DNA of 64,000 bases from NCBI RefSeq assembly GCF_030811095.1, contig NZ_JAUSQL010000001.1:434001-498000 (forward strand), written 5' to 3'. Positions 44,476 through 54,955 of this stretch are shown one piece after another (the first letter of the stretch is position 1; each line of letters opens with the position of its first letter). The notes below the pieces were generated by a model. The model saw nothing but the letters and a program-made list of their open reading frames with translations, searched no databases and was not told where the DNA came from. The translations under genes were made by a program, and so were the position numbers. The stretch comes from Trueperella abortisuis (GTDB taxonomy: Bacteria; Actinomycetota; Actinomycetes; Actinomycetales; Actinomycetaceae).

Positions 44476-47400
44476 ATGGATCTTCGACCCGTTCTCTCCA
44501 TCCTCGCAGACCAGGACACGCTCTCCTCGCGCGCGAACTCCCGCTTCGCCGACTTCGGTATGCCGCGCGGCGCCTTCGCCCCCGCGATCGCCGAGCTCCT
44601 TGGATCGGGCGATGGCAGGCTGCAGGTGGCGGTCACGACCTCTGGCCGCGAGGCCGAGGACCTGCGCGACGCCCTGCGCCCCTACGTCCCGGCCGAGAAC
44701 ATGGCGATCTTCCCCGCCTGGGAGACCCTCCCGCACGAACGCCTCTCGCCGCGCTCGGACACCGTGGCCGAGCGACTGACCACGCTACGCCGCCTCGCCC
44801 ACCCCGAAGACTTCCCCGAGCTGCGCGTGCTCCTCGTGCCCATCCGCGCCTTTCTTCAGCCGATCGCGGCGGGCCTGGGCGAGCTGGAACCGGTTCGCCT
44901 GGCGGTGGGCGACGTCGTCGACTTCGACGACCTGCAAGAACGCCTGGTCGCCGCCGCCTACGAGCGCGTAGACATGATCGAGGCCCGCGGGCAGTTCGCC
45001 GTGCGCGGCGGGATCATCGACGTCTTCCCGCCCACCTCCGACTCCCCGCTGCGCGTGGAGCTCTTCGGCGACGAGGTGGACGAGATCCGCTCCTTCGCCG
45101 TGGCCGACCAGCGTTCATTGGGCGACGTTGGGCAGCTGTACGCCCCACCGTGCCGAGAGATCCTGCTCACCGACGACGTCCGCTCGCGCGCCGCCGAAGC
45201 GCTCACGGAGCTACCGGGCGCGGTGGACATGCTCGACCGAATCGCGAACGGCATCGCGGTGGAGGGGATGGAGTCGCTGCAGCCGGTGCTGGTGGAGCAG
45301 ATGCATCCGCTTCTCGACGAGCTGCCCGAGGCGACACGTATCATCATGGTCGAACCGGAGCGCATCGAGGCCCGGGCACAGTCCCTGCAGGAGACAACGC
45401 AGGAGTTCTTGGCGGCGGCCTGGTCAGCGGCGGCGGCCGGCGGCGATATCCCGATCTCGGTGTCGAAGGCGTCCTTCCTTGAGATCCCCGACGTGCGGGC
45501 CCACGCGATCGAGCTGGGCCTGGGCTGGTGGACGCTCGGCGGATTCGCGGGCCAGGACACCATCCAGCTACCGCTACGGGAGCCGCGCAACTTCGCCGGC
45601 GACGTTGATGCCGCCCTGCGCGAACTCGGCCACAAGGCGCGCGAGCAGTGGCGGATCGTCGTGGCGGTCGAGGGCGGCGGACTTGGGCGACGCCTAGTCG
45701 AACAGCTGTCCGACGCCGACGTGCCCGCCAGCTTCTCCGAGGACCTGGGCGAGGTGCGCCCCGGCGTCGTCGCGGTCGTCACCGCATCCGTCCAGTCCGG
45801 CTTCGTCGCCGACGCCGAGAAGTTCGCCCTGCTGGGCGCGAGCGAACTCATCGGGCGCAAGCGCTCCCGGTCGGCACAGCAGCGACAGATGCCGAAACGA
45901 CGCAAGAACGCCGTCGACCCGCTCCAGCTCAAACCCGGCGACTACGTGGTTCACGCCCGCCACGGCGTGGCGCAGTTCGTCAAGCTCGCCAAACGCAAGC
46001 TGGGTGGGCCGAACGGGACGCAGCGCGAGTACGTCGTCCTCGAATACGCGCCCTCCAAACGCGGGCAGGCCCGTGACCAGCTGTGGGTCCCCACCGACCA
46101 GCTCGACCAGATTTCCAAGTACGCCGGCGGTGACGCCCCCACCCTCAACAAGATGGGCGGGGCCGACTGGGAAAAGACGAAGTCCAAGGCGCGGGCGGCG
46201 GTCAAACAGATCGCGAAGGAGCTCGTGCGACTGTATGCCCAACGGCGTGCCACCAAGGGGCACGTCTTCGCCCCCGACACCCCCTGGCAGCACGAACTGG
46301 AGGACGCCTTCGAGTTCGTGGAAACCCCGGATCAGCTCTCCACGATCGAGGAAGTCAAGCGGGACATGGAGGCGCCCGAGCCGATGGATCGCCTAATCTC
46401 CGGCGACGTCGGCTACGGTAAGACCGAGATCGCCGTGCGGGCCGCGTTCAAGGCGGTCCAGGACGGCAAGCAGGTGGCGGTCCTCGCTCCGACCACCCTG
46501 CTCGTCCAGCAGCACCTCGAAACTTTCCAGGAGCGCTACGCCGGATTCCCGGTCAAGGTGGCGGGCCTGTCGCGATTCCAGACGGAGAAGGAATCGGAGG
46601 ACGTCAAGGACGGCGTGCGCCGCGGGGAAATCGACGTCGTGATCGGCACCCACCGCCTCATCACGGGCGACGTGCGCTTTAAAGACCTTGGCTTGGTGAT
46701 TATCGACGAGGAGCAGCGCTTCGGCGTCGAACACAAGGAAACCCTCAAGCAGATGTACCCGACGGTGGACGTGCTGTCGATGTCGGCCACCCCGATCCCG
46801 CGCACGCTCGAGATGGCGGTGACGGGGCTGCGGCAGATGTCGACGCTGGCGACCCCGCCGGAGGAGCGCCACCCAATTCTGACCTATGTGGGGGCGCAGG
46901 AGGACCAGCAGATCGCCGCGGCCATCAAGCGCGAGCTGCTACGTGACGGGCAGGTGTTCTACGTCCACAACCGCACCGAATCCATCAACCGGGTGGCGGC
47001 GCACCTGGCCGAGCTCGTGCCGGGTGCGCGGATCGGGGTCGCGCACGGGAAGATGAGTGAGAATCAGCTTGAGACGGTCATCCAGGAGTTTTGGGACAAG
47101 GACATCGACGTGCTCGTGTGTACGACGATCGTGGAGACCGGACTGGACATCTCGAACGCGAACACGCTGATCGTGGAGAATGCCCACAAGCTCGGGCTCT
47201 CCCAGCTCCACCAGTTGCGCGGTCGCGTGGGGCGCGGGCGCGAACGCGCGTACGCCTACTTCCTTTACCCGCGCGATGGGACGATGACTGAGACGGCGAT
47301 CGAGCGGCTTCGAACCATCGCGGCGCACACCGAGCTTGGCGCGGGATTCCAGGTGGCGTTGAAGGACCTGGAGATCCGCGGGGCGGGCAACCTGCTGGGT

Positions 47401-47991
47401 GGCGAGCAGTCGGGGCACATCGCCGGGGTCGGCTTCGACCTGTACATCCGCATGGTCTCCGAGGCCGTCGCGGAGATGACGGGGCGCGACACCCGGTCCG
47501 AGGCGGAGAAGGCGGCCGAGACCCGCATCGAATTGCCGGTTGACGCCTACGTGCCCGAGTCATGGGTGACCTCCGAGCGGCTACGGCTGGAGATCTACAC
47601 CAAGATTGCGTCCTCGACGACGCGGGAGCAGCGGGCGGACATCCACCGGGAGCTTGTGGACCGGTATGGGGCCGTGCCGGCGGAGGTGGAGCGGCTCTTT
47701 ACCCTCGCCGAGTTGCGGGAGAAGGTGCGCTCAGTGGGCATCGAGGAGGTCACGATGCAGGGCAACAACGTGCGCTTGGCGCCCGCGGTGTTGCCCGATT
47801 CGCGCCACGCGCGGCTTCGTCGCCTCTACCCCAAGGCGATCGCCAAGCCCGCTATCCGCACGCTGCTGGTTCCGTTGCCCGTGGAGAACGAACGTCGCCT
47901 GGGCGCTGCGAAGACGATCGAGGGCGACGCCGTGGTGGAGTTCGTGGAGAGCGTGATCGATTCGGTGATGCTGGCGAGCATCGGCAGCTAG
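44476..47991 (+). CDS. mfd: Transcription-repair coupling factor
   Basis: 1171 residues. The N-terminal UvrB-homology part (ARGQFAVRGGIIDVFPP) recruits UvrA. A CarD-like RNA-polymerase-binding domain follows (LKPGDYVVHARHGVAQF to about 560). The translocase motor has Walker A DVGYGKTEIAVRAAF near 645, box II IIDEEQRFGV near 743, SATPIPRTL and the QLRGRVGRGRERAYAYF helicase motif VI region. The C-terminal TRCF domain closes it. It removes stalled RNA polymerase at lesions and calls nucleotide-excision repair. Complete and ordinary. Confidence 0.97.
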   Translation: MDLRPVLSILADQDTLSSRANSRFADFGMPRGAFAPAIAELLGSGDGRLQVAVTTSGREAEDLRDALRPYVPAENMAIFPAWETLPHERLSPRSDTVAERLTTLRRLAHPEDFPELRVLLVPIRAFLQPIAAGLGELEPVRLAVGDVVDFDDLQERLVAAAYERVDMIEARGQFAVRGGIIDVFPPTSDSPLRVELFGDEVDEIRSFAVADQRSLGDVGQLYAPPCREILLTDDVRSRAAEALTELPGAVDMLDRIANGIAVEGMESLQPVLVEQMHPLLDELPEATRIIMVEPERIEARAQSLQETTQEFLAAAWSAAAAGGDIPISVSKASFLEIPDVRAHAIELGLGWWTLGGFAGQDTIQLPLREPRNFAGDVDAALRELGHKAREQWRIVVAVEGGGLGRRLVEQLSDADVPASFSEDLGEVRPGVVAVVTASVQSGFVADAEKFALLGASELIGRKRSRSAQQRQMPKRRKNAVDPLQLKPGDYVVHARHGVAQFVKLAKRKLGGPNGTQREYVVLEYAPSKRGQARDQLWVPTDQLDQISKYAGGDAPTLNKMGGADWEKTKSKARAAVKQIAKELVRLYAQRRATKGHVFAPDTPWQHELEDAFEFVETPDQLSTIEEVKRDMEAPEPMDRLISGDVGYGKTEIAVRAAFKAVQDGKQVAVLAPTTLLVQQHLETFQERYAGFPVKVAGLSRFQTEKESEDVKDGVRRGEIDVVIGTHRLITGDVRFKDLGLVIIDEEQRFGVEHKETLKQMYPTVDVLSMSATPIPRTLEMAVTGLRQMSTLATPPEERHPILTYVGAQEDQQIAAAIKRELLRDGQVFYVHNRTESINRVAAHLAELVPGARIGVAHGKMSENQLETVIQEFWDKDIDVLVCTTIVETGLDISNANTLIVENAHKLGLSQLHQLRGRVGRGRERAYAYFLYPRDGTMTETAIERLRTIAAHTELGAGFQVALKDLEIRGAGNLLGGEQSGHIAGVGFDLYIRMVSEAVAEMTGRDTRSEAEKAAETRIELPVDAYVPESWVTSERLRLEIYTKIASSTTREQRADIHRELVDRYGAVPAEVERLFTLAELREKVRSVGIEEVTMQGNNVRLAPAVLPDSRHARLRRLYPKAIAKPAIRTLLVPLPVENERRLGAAKTIEGDAVVEFVESVIDSVMLASIGS

Positions 47992-48030
47992 GCAGGCGCC
48001 CGCGGGCCGGTCTGCCTGCCGAGGGTGACA

Positions 48031-48094
48031 TTCGCGGGACGATTTGGGCCGTATCTTCGTATATACGAAGATACGGCCCAAATCGTCCCGCGAA
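48031..48094. repeat. Perfect 64-bp palindrome after mfd
   Basis: The 32 bases 48031-48062 are the exact reverse complement of 48063-48094 with no loop (centre CGTATATACG). The left edge is preceded by GGGTGACA. It lies 40 bp after the mfd stop and could act as terminator or form a cruciform. Confidence 0.9.
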
Positions 48095-49607
<1,513 letters not shown>

Positions 49608-49623
49608 GCACATAGCCGCACGT

Positions 49624-49664
49624 GGGCCCGGGGTTGGGAAACCGACCCCGGGCCCCCTTTTGTT
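49624..49664 (+). terminator. Rho-independent terminator of eno
   Basis: GGGCCCGGGGT and ACCCCGGGCCC form an 11-bp stem with a 10-base loop, followed by CCTTTTGTT, 16 bp after the stop. Confidence 0.85.
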
Positions 49665-49674
49665 CGCGGGCGCG

Positions 49675-49929
49675 GCCGACCTCCCGCCGGTATTCGGTCG
49701 GCTTCCGGCAGGCTGGCTTCCGACCGGCGAGCTTCCCGTCGGGTTTACCGCCGGCCTTCGGGCGGTGTTCCGCCGGGTTCCGGCCGACCTCCCGTCGGTA
49801 TTCCGCTGGCTTCCGGCAGGCTGGCTTCCGACCGGCGAGCTTCCCGTCGGGTTTACCGCCGGCCTTCGGGCGGTGTTCCGTCGGGTTCCGGCCGACCTCC
49901 CGTCGGTATTCCGCTGGCTTCCGGCAGGC
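49675..49929. repeat. 108-bp minisatellite, about 2.4 copies
   Basis: Units start with GCCGACCTCCCG at 49675, 49783 and 49891. The first copy differs at a few bases and the third is partial. Inside each unit short GTCGG/TTCCG motifs recur, suggesting an older, shorter repeat. The period is a multiple of three, so false open frames appear on both strands. Confidence 0.85.
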
Positions 49930-50072
49930 CTCCCGTCGGTTTCCGACCGGCAGGGCCTTGGGCGTCTGCACGGGACGCGTCTGCACGGGACGGCCCACAT
50001 GAGACGCGTCCGACGGTGGCGCGCCCGGCGGCCTTTCCCGGTTGACGACTCGCGGGCCCTAAACTGAGAGCC
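49930..50072. other. Remaining intergenic DNA before the divIC-like gene
   Basis: Contains a short direct repeat CGTCTGCACGGGAC (49969 and 49978 region, two copies in tandem) and TAAACT about ten bases before the next ATG, a possible -10 element of a leaderless or short-leader transcript. No gene seen. Confidence 0.4.
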
Positions 50073-51005
50073 ATGAGTTCGCGGCGTCCACCATCGCCCG
50101 CCCGAGGCCAGGGCGGGCGTCGGCCTACCCGGAATTCTCCGGCGGACCGCCAGCGAAACCGCAAGGATCCGCGGAGCCCGGACACCCCGCACCGTCAGGG
50201 TGGGGCCGCGCCGTCGGGGCCGGGAGCCAACAAACCGCAGTCTCCCGGTAAGGACGCGCGGCCAGACGGCAAGAACGCCGCCGGCACCTCGACGCGCATG
50301 GTGGGCGCCGCTCACCGTACATCGGGCGCGACCCGCGGCGATACTGCCTCCCGCCGCACGCGGGGTACCCGTGGCCCGGGTGCCACCGGGCAGCGCCCCG
50401 ACAATGCCCGCCGCTCGGATCGTTTCTCGAAGAAACTTAACGTGCGCTTCTCCTCCGGCGAGCGCACGCGTCAGTTCTCCCTGCGCATGCTGGCGATCGC
50501 GGTGTTCGCGTTGGTCGCCGTCATCATCGTGGCCAGCCCGCTCAACCAATACCTGAACCAGCAGCAGGAAAAGCGCGAGCTACTCAGCCAGCTGGCGGAG
50601 ACCACGGCGCGGGTGGAGGTCCTCGAGCAGGAGCTTGCCCGCTGGCAGGATGACGACTTCGTCCGCTCCCAGGCGCGCGAACGCCTCGGCTACGTCATGC
50701 CGGGGGAGACGCTCTACCTTGTCTCCGACCCGGAGAAAGGAACCCCAGAGGAGATCCGGGCCGAACGCACGAAGGAAGTCAACGACCGGCGTCGTCAGGT
50801 CACCCCGTTCTACCAGACGCTGTGGGACTCCATTCAGATCGCCGGCGCCTCGGGCGAGTTAGTCAATCCCTCCAACATCCCGCTGATCGGCACAACGCCG
50901 GGAGAGGGCGCCTCGCAGGGCGGCGCCACCGCCCCTGCGGACGAATCCGCCCCGGCTGATGAGACATCCACGACGCCGCCCGCCGATGAGGAGGGCCAAG
51001 GCTAG
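50073..51005 (+). CDS. Septum formation initiator protein (DivIC/FtsB-like)
   Basis: 310 residues. A basic, Arg/Gly/Pro-rich disordered N-terminus of about 128 residues faces the cytoplasm. It is followed by one membrane helix (MLAIAVFALVAVIIVASPL) and a coiled coil (NQQQEKRELLSQLAETTARVEVLEQEL). Next come the conserved DDDFVRSQARERLGYVMPGE segment of DivIC/FtsB and an Ala/Pro/Thr/Glu-rich tail. With FtsL and FtsQ such proteins activate septal wall synthesis. Position between eno and DUF501 is the conserved actinobacterial one. The long N-terminal tail is more basic than usual. Confidence 0.9.
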   Translation: MSSRRPPSPARGQGGRRPTRNSPADRQRNRKDPRSPDTPHRQGGAAPSGPGANKPQSPGKDARPDGKNAAGTSTRMVGAAHRTSGATRGDTASRRTRGTRGPGATGQRPDNARRSDRFSKKLNVRFSSGERTRQFSLRMLAIAVFALVAVIIVASPLNQYLNQQQEKRELLSQLAETTARVEVLEQELARWQDDDFVRSQARERLGYVMPGETLYLVSDPEKGTPEEIRAERTKEVNDRRRQVTPFYQTLWDSIQIAGASGELVNPSNIPLIGTTPGEGASQGGATAPADESAPADETSTTPPADEEGQG

Positions 51006-51009
51006 CGGG

Positions 51010-51015
51010 TAGGCT
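51010..51015 (+). promoter_or_regulatory. -10 element of the DUF501 gene (leaderless candidate)
   Basis: TAGGCT with seven bases to the ATG at 51023 and no ribosome-binding site. Confidence 0.4.
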
Positions 51016-51022
51016 TAGGGCT

Positions 51023-51589
51023 ATGAATGACACGCCACGGGTTGCCCCCGAAACCCTTCACCGGATTGCCGCGAACGCGAGCCCTGTCCGCGATACCGAC
51101 ATCGAGGTGCTGAGCGAGCAGCTCGGCCGCCACCCGCGCGGGTTGGTCGGGATCGGAGCGCGTTGCGCGTGCGGCAACCCCGCCGTGACCATCACCTACC
51201 CGCGCCTGCCCGATGGCTCGCCCTTCCCCACGCTCTTCTACCTCTCGCTGCCGGCGCTGGTGAAACGGATCTCGCGGGCCGAGTCCTCGGGGCGGATGGA
51301 GACCTTCAACGAGCGCCTCGCCGCCGACGCCGACTATCGCGCCGCCCACGAACGTGCCCACGTCTCCTACATCGAGCGGCGCAACCTGCTGGAGGAGGTT
51401 CCCGAGATCGAGCAGCGCTCGGCGGGCGGGATGCCGGACCGGGTCAAGTGCCTGCACGCGCTGGCGGGCTTCGCGCTCGCGGCCGGCCCGGGGGTCTGCC
51501 CTGCCGGCGACGACGCTCTTGCCCTTGTCGGGTGGGACCCCGCCGTCTGCCACTGCCAGGATCCGGCGGAGGAAGGGGCGCAGGCATGA
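51023..51589 (+). CDS. DUF501 family protein
   Basis: 188 residues. DUF501 is a function-unknown actinobacterial family. Visible features are the conserved RCACGNPAVTITYPRLPDGSPFPTLFYL core, YIERRNLLE, PDRVKCLHALAGFALA and a C-terminal CHC pair. The conserved Cys and His residues suggest metal binding, which is inference. It lies between the septum protein and ppx and overlaps ppx by 4 bp (ATGA), an order kept across the phylum. Confidence 0.9.
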   Translation: MNDTPRVAPETLHRIAANASPVRDTDIEVLSEQLGRHPRGLVGIGARCACGNPAVTITYPRLPDGSPFPTLFYLSLPALVKRISRAESSGRMETFNERLAADADYRAAHERAHVSYIERRNLLEEVPEIEQRSAGGMPDRVKCLHALAGFALAAGPGVCPAGDDALALVGWDPAVCHCQDPAEEGAQA

Positions 51590-52578
51590 GGGTTGCGGGA
51601 ATTGACTGCGGCACGAACTCGATCCGCCTCCTTATCGCCGACGTCGACGGCGCGCCCGGGTGCCCGGGCCGGGGCGGCCAGCCCTCCGAGCAGGTCCACC
51701 TGACCGATGTCGTGCGGCGGATGGAGGTTTCGCGGCTGGGGCAGGGTGTGGATCGAACGGGGCGTTTCGCCCCGGAGGCCCTGGCGCGTACGCTCGCCTT
51801 CGTTGACGACTACGCGGGGCAGTGCCGCGACTACGGGGTCCAGTCCATCCGCTTCGCGGCCACGTCCGCCACGCGCGACGCCGCTAACCGCCAGCTCTTC
51901 GTCGACGGCGTGCGCGAGCGCCTCGGCATCGACCTGCAGGTGCTGACCGGGCAGGAGGAGGCGCGGGCGTCGTTCTCGGGGGCGACCTCGGCGCTGAAGA
52001 CGGGCACCGAGCCTTTGCTCACGGTCGACTTGGGTGGTGGATCGACCGAGTTCGTGCTTGGGCGCAACGACGGCAGCGTGCTTGCCGCGGCGTCGATGAA
52101 CGTGGGTTGCGTGCGCATCTACGAGCGTCATCTGAAGGACTCGGGCGAGGCGGGCATCGAGCCGGCACGCGCCGACGTCCGCGCGGCGCTGGACGCCACG
52201 GGCATCGACTTCTCCGCAGCCCGCACGCTCATCGGCCTGGCGGGTACGATCACCACGGTGACGGCGAAGGCCCTCGGTCTCGACGTCTACGATGCTGACC
52301 GCATCCACGCGACCCGCCTGCCGCTGGGCGTGATCGACGAGGCGTGCGAGTGGTTCATTCACGCGAGTGTGGCCGAGCGGGCCGCGCTGGGATTCATGCA
52401 TCCGGGGCGCGTGGACGTGATCGGCGCGGGCGCGCTCGTGTGGCAGGAGATCATCCGCCGCGTCGCCCGCGAGACGGAGGCGACCACCCCGTTGACCGAG
52501 GCGGTCACCTCCGAGCATGACATCCTTGACGGGATGGCGCTCTGGGCCGCCCGCGAGCCGAACCCGCCGCGGCTGTGA
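51586..52578 (+). CDS. ppx: Exopolyphosphatase/guanosine pentaphosphate phosphohydrolase (Ppx/GppA)
   Basis: 330 residues from the ATG overlapping the DUF501 stop. Actin-like ATPase fold: GIDCGTNSIRLLIADV at the N-terminus, ATSATRDAANRQLF, the phosphate loop VDLGGGSTEFVLG near 145, and GLAGTITTVTAKAL. It removes terminal phosphates from polyphosphate or pppGpp. It is the short actinobacterial form without the C-terminal HD domain. Confidence 0.93.
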   Translation: MRVAGIDCGTNSIRLLIADVDGAPGCPGRGGQPSEQVHLTDVVRRMEVSRLGQGVDRTGRFAPEALARTLAFVDDYAGQCRDYGVQSIRFAATSATRDAANRQLFVDGVRERLGIDLQVLTGQEEARASFSGATSALKTGTEPLLTVDLGGGSTEFVLGRNDGSVLAAASMNVGCVRIYERHLKDSGEAGIEPARADVRAALDATGIDFSAARTLIGLAGTITTVTAKALGLDVYDADRIHATRLPLGVIDEACEWFIHASVAERAALGFMHPGRVDVIGAGALVWQEIIRRVARETEATTPLTEAVTSEHDILDGMALWAAREPNPPRL

Positions 52579-52660
52579 GGCAAGGGGCGCGGCCGGCGTC
52601 GTTCTTGCTGGCGTCGTTGTTGGCCGCGCGCCGACGCCGTGGCCGCGTCCGGGTGCAGTC

Positions 52661-53989
52661 CTAACGGTCGTAGTGGCCGGGCCCGACCTCGGGCTCGCCG
52701 CCGGGGACCTCGCCCCAGGTCTCTTCGATCGTGTCGTCGGTGAGGACCTCGTGGCGCTCGAGGGTGGCGCGGTTCTGGGCCATGTGCTCGTAGTCGTAGA
52801 CGGGGGCGTGGTGGCGGTGCCAGCGGACGCGGCCGCGCAGGAAGATCGCGCCGATAATGAGCGAGATCAGCGTGCCAAGGAGCACGGCCACGCGGGCGTG
52901 CGGGCCGGCCGGGTCGTCGGGCGGGAAGGATAGGGTGGCGATCAGCAGCGAAACGGTGAAGCCGATGCCCGCCACGAAAGCCATCGCGTTGATGTCGCCC
53001 ATGTAGAGGTTCTTACCCAGCTCGAGTTTGAAGACGTAGATCATGAGGGCCACGCCGCCCGTGATGCCGAGCATCTTGCCCAGCGGCAGGCCGAGGTAGA
53101 TGCCCAGCGCGGCCGGGTCGGTCAGCATGGCTACGAAGCCACCGGAATCGACCACGTTCACGCCCGCCGCGAAGAACGCGAAGATGGGCAGGATGATGCC
53201 GGCGGAGTAGAACTCCAGCTTCTCGGTGAGGACCTCGGTGAGCGGGAGCTTCTCGCTGGCGAGCTGGCGGGCGGGGATCGTCATGCCCAGGAGCACGCCG
53301 GCGATCGTGGCGTGGATGCCGGAGGAAAACATGAAGAACCAGGCGACGAGCCCGATCGGCCACAGCAGGTACCAACGGATGATCCGCTTTTGGGCCAGGA
53401 CGCCAAAGATCGCGACCACCACGATGGAGAGCCCGAGGTAGATGAAGTTGAGATTCTCGGAGAAGAAGATGGCGATGATGAGGATGCCGAGCAGGTCGTC
53501 GACCACCGCGAGGGTCATGAGGAAGGTGCGTAGCGCGATGGGTAGGCCCTTGCCGAAGAGGCCCAGCACGCCGAGGGCGAAGGCGATGTCAGTGGCCACG
53601 GGGACGGCCCAGCCGTTCCAGTTGGGGGTGGAGGACAGTAGCTGAACCACCACGTAGACGATCATCGGACCGGCCATGCCGAACACCGCGGCGAGGATTG
53701 GCACGAGCGCCTTGCGGATGTTGTGAAGCGAGCCGATCACGAACTCCTGCTTGAGCTCCATGCCGACGATGAAGAAGAACAACGCCAGTAGGAAGTCGGC
53801 GGAGATGAGCGAGAGGCTCATCTCGTGGCCGTGTAGCTCAAACAGCGAGGTGTTGGCGAGGGAATCGTAGGCGCTACGTGCGCCCTGGACGGGGAAATTC
53901 GCCCATATCAAGGCGAGAACCGCCCCGATGATGAGGACGACGCCGGCGATCGTTTCGTTCTTCAGGGCTTGACGGTAACGCGCAATCAT
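52661..53989 (-). CDS. nhaA: Na+/H+ antiporter NhaA
   Basis: 442 residues from ATG 53989; the frame extends to 54106 but runs into the tRNA gene. About twelve membrane helices. The functional Asp pair appears in the helix reading VPVATDIAFALGVLGLFG (the A-T-D-I-A-F motif), with the crossing helix near LTLAVVDDLLGILIIAIFF. It exports sodium in exchange for protons and supports pH and salt tolerance. A polar C-terminal tail of about 60 residues follows the last helix. Confidence 0.93.
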   Translation of the reverse strand: MIARYRQALKNETIAGVVLIIGAVLALIWANFPVQGARSAYDSLANTSLFELHGHEMSLSLISADFLLALFFFIVGMELKQEFVIGSLHNIRKALVPILAAVFGMAGPMIVYVVVQLLSSTPNWNGWAVPVATDIAFALGVLGLFGKGLPIALRTFLMTLAVVDDLLGILIIAIFFSENLNFIYLGLSIVVVAIFGVLAQKRIIRWYLLWPIGLVAWFFMFSSGIHATIAGVLLGMTIPARQLASEKLPLTEVLTEKLEFYSAGIILPIFAFFAAGVNVVDSGGFVAMLTDPAALGIYLGLPLGKMLGITGGVALMIYVFKLELGKNLYMGDINAMAFVAGIGFTVSLLIATLSFPPDDPAGPHARVAVLLGTLISLIIGAIFLRGRVRWHRHHAPVYDYEHMAQNRATLERHEVLTDDTIEETWGEVPGGEPEVGPGHYDR

Positions 53990-54098
53990 ATGAGTCCAAT
54001 CCGTGTGCGCCACTCCTCGTGACGGCTTACGTCCCAGTCTAAGACACGGGCCGCCGCATTTTGGCTGAATCGGACGTGCGGGTAGTGTTACTTGCAAG

Positions 54099-54171
54099 GC
54101 CCCCATAGCCCAACGGCAGAGGCAGTCGACTTAAAATCGATTCAGTGTCGGTTCGAATCCGACTGGGGGCA
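54099..54171 (+). tRNA. tRNA with anticodon TAA (predicted Leu) but short variable loop
   Basis: Acceptor GCCCCCA (54099-54105) pairs with TGGGGGC (54164-54170); discriminator A. The anticodon stem GTCGA/TCGAT encloses CTTAAAA, giving TAA, which would read the leucine codon UUA. The T arm GTCGG-TTCGAAT-CCGAC is perfect. The variable region is only five bases (TCAGT), whereas bacterial tRNA-Leu normally carries a long variable arm. CCA is not encoded. A functional tRNA gene is well supported; the amino-acid identity rests on the anticodon only. Confidence 0.85.
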
Positions 54172-54186
54172 CCGCCAAGGATTTTC

Positions 54187-54954
54187 CTAGATGTCACGCT
54201 TACTGAAGGTCGCCAGACCGACGACGACGCCCGCCACCGTGTAGCCCACGAAGATCGCCAGCGCGGCCCAGGGTGAGGAGACGAGCGCGTCCGTGGGGGC
54301 CTGGCCGGTGATGGCCACGTTGCCCAGCGAGCTCGGGATGAGTTGCGAGACTGTCTCCTGGAAGAAGCGCTGGGGGATGAGACGAACGAGGTCGAGCAGG
54401 TTGATGAAGCCGATCATGATTGCGATGGCGCCGGCCGTGGACCGGACGAGGTAGCCCATCGCGGCGGAGAGCACGCCGATGGCCGTCGTGAGCACGACGA
54501 AGGCGAAGTAGGCCTCGAGGCCATCGCCATTCACGCGAAATCCGTCCATGCGCAGGCTCAAGATCGCGAGGCCGACGCCGAGCAACACCACGCTGAGGAC
54601 GGCGCTGACGATCGTCACAGCCGCCAGCTTCGCCGCGTAGGAGCGAGGGCGGCGCGGGTCGGATAGCGCGGTAGTGCGCATCGTATTATGGGCGTATTCG
54701 CTGGTGGCGGCGACGGCGCCGATGATGATGAAGAAGAAGGTCAGCGAGGACCAGCCAATGACCGCGATGCGCGGGTTGGGCTCTTCCGCAGCCGAGGTGG
54801 CGACGAGCCACATGATGAGCCCGTAGAGCGCGACGCCGATGAGGGCAGTGACCTGAACTGTCCGGGTGTTGAGCTTGGTCAGTTCCGAACGCAGGGAGCG
54901 GGTGAACGTGGGACGGTAGGCGTTCTCGGCGAAGCGGCTGGTAAACGTGGTCAT
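54187..54954 (-). CDS. ABC-2 type transporter permease subunit
   Basis: 255 residues, six hydrophobic helices: one near the N-terminus (VQVTALIGVALYGLIMWLVA), others through to the end (AALAIFVGYTVAGVVVGLAT). This is the plan of small ABC-2 permeases that pair with a separate ATPase. The partner gene directly upstream (1 bp gap) is interrupted by a stop codon, so this permease may lack its motor. Substrate unknown. Confidence 0.85.
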   Translation of the reverse strand: MTTFTSRFAENAYRPTFTRSLRSELTKLNTRTVQVTALIGVALYGLIMWLVATSAAEEPNPRIAVIGWSSLTFFFIIIGAVAATSEYAHNTMRTTALSDPRRPRSYAAKLAAVTIVSAVLSVVLLGVGLAILSLRMDGFRVNGDGLEAYFAFVVLTTAIGVLSAAMGYLVRSTAGAIAIMIGFINLLDLVRLIPQRFFQETVSQLIPSSLGNVAITGQAPTDALVSSPWAALAIFVGYTVAGVVVGLATFSKRDI

Positions 54955-54955
54955 C

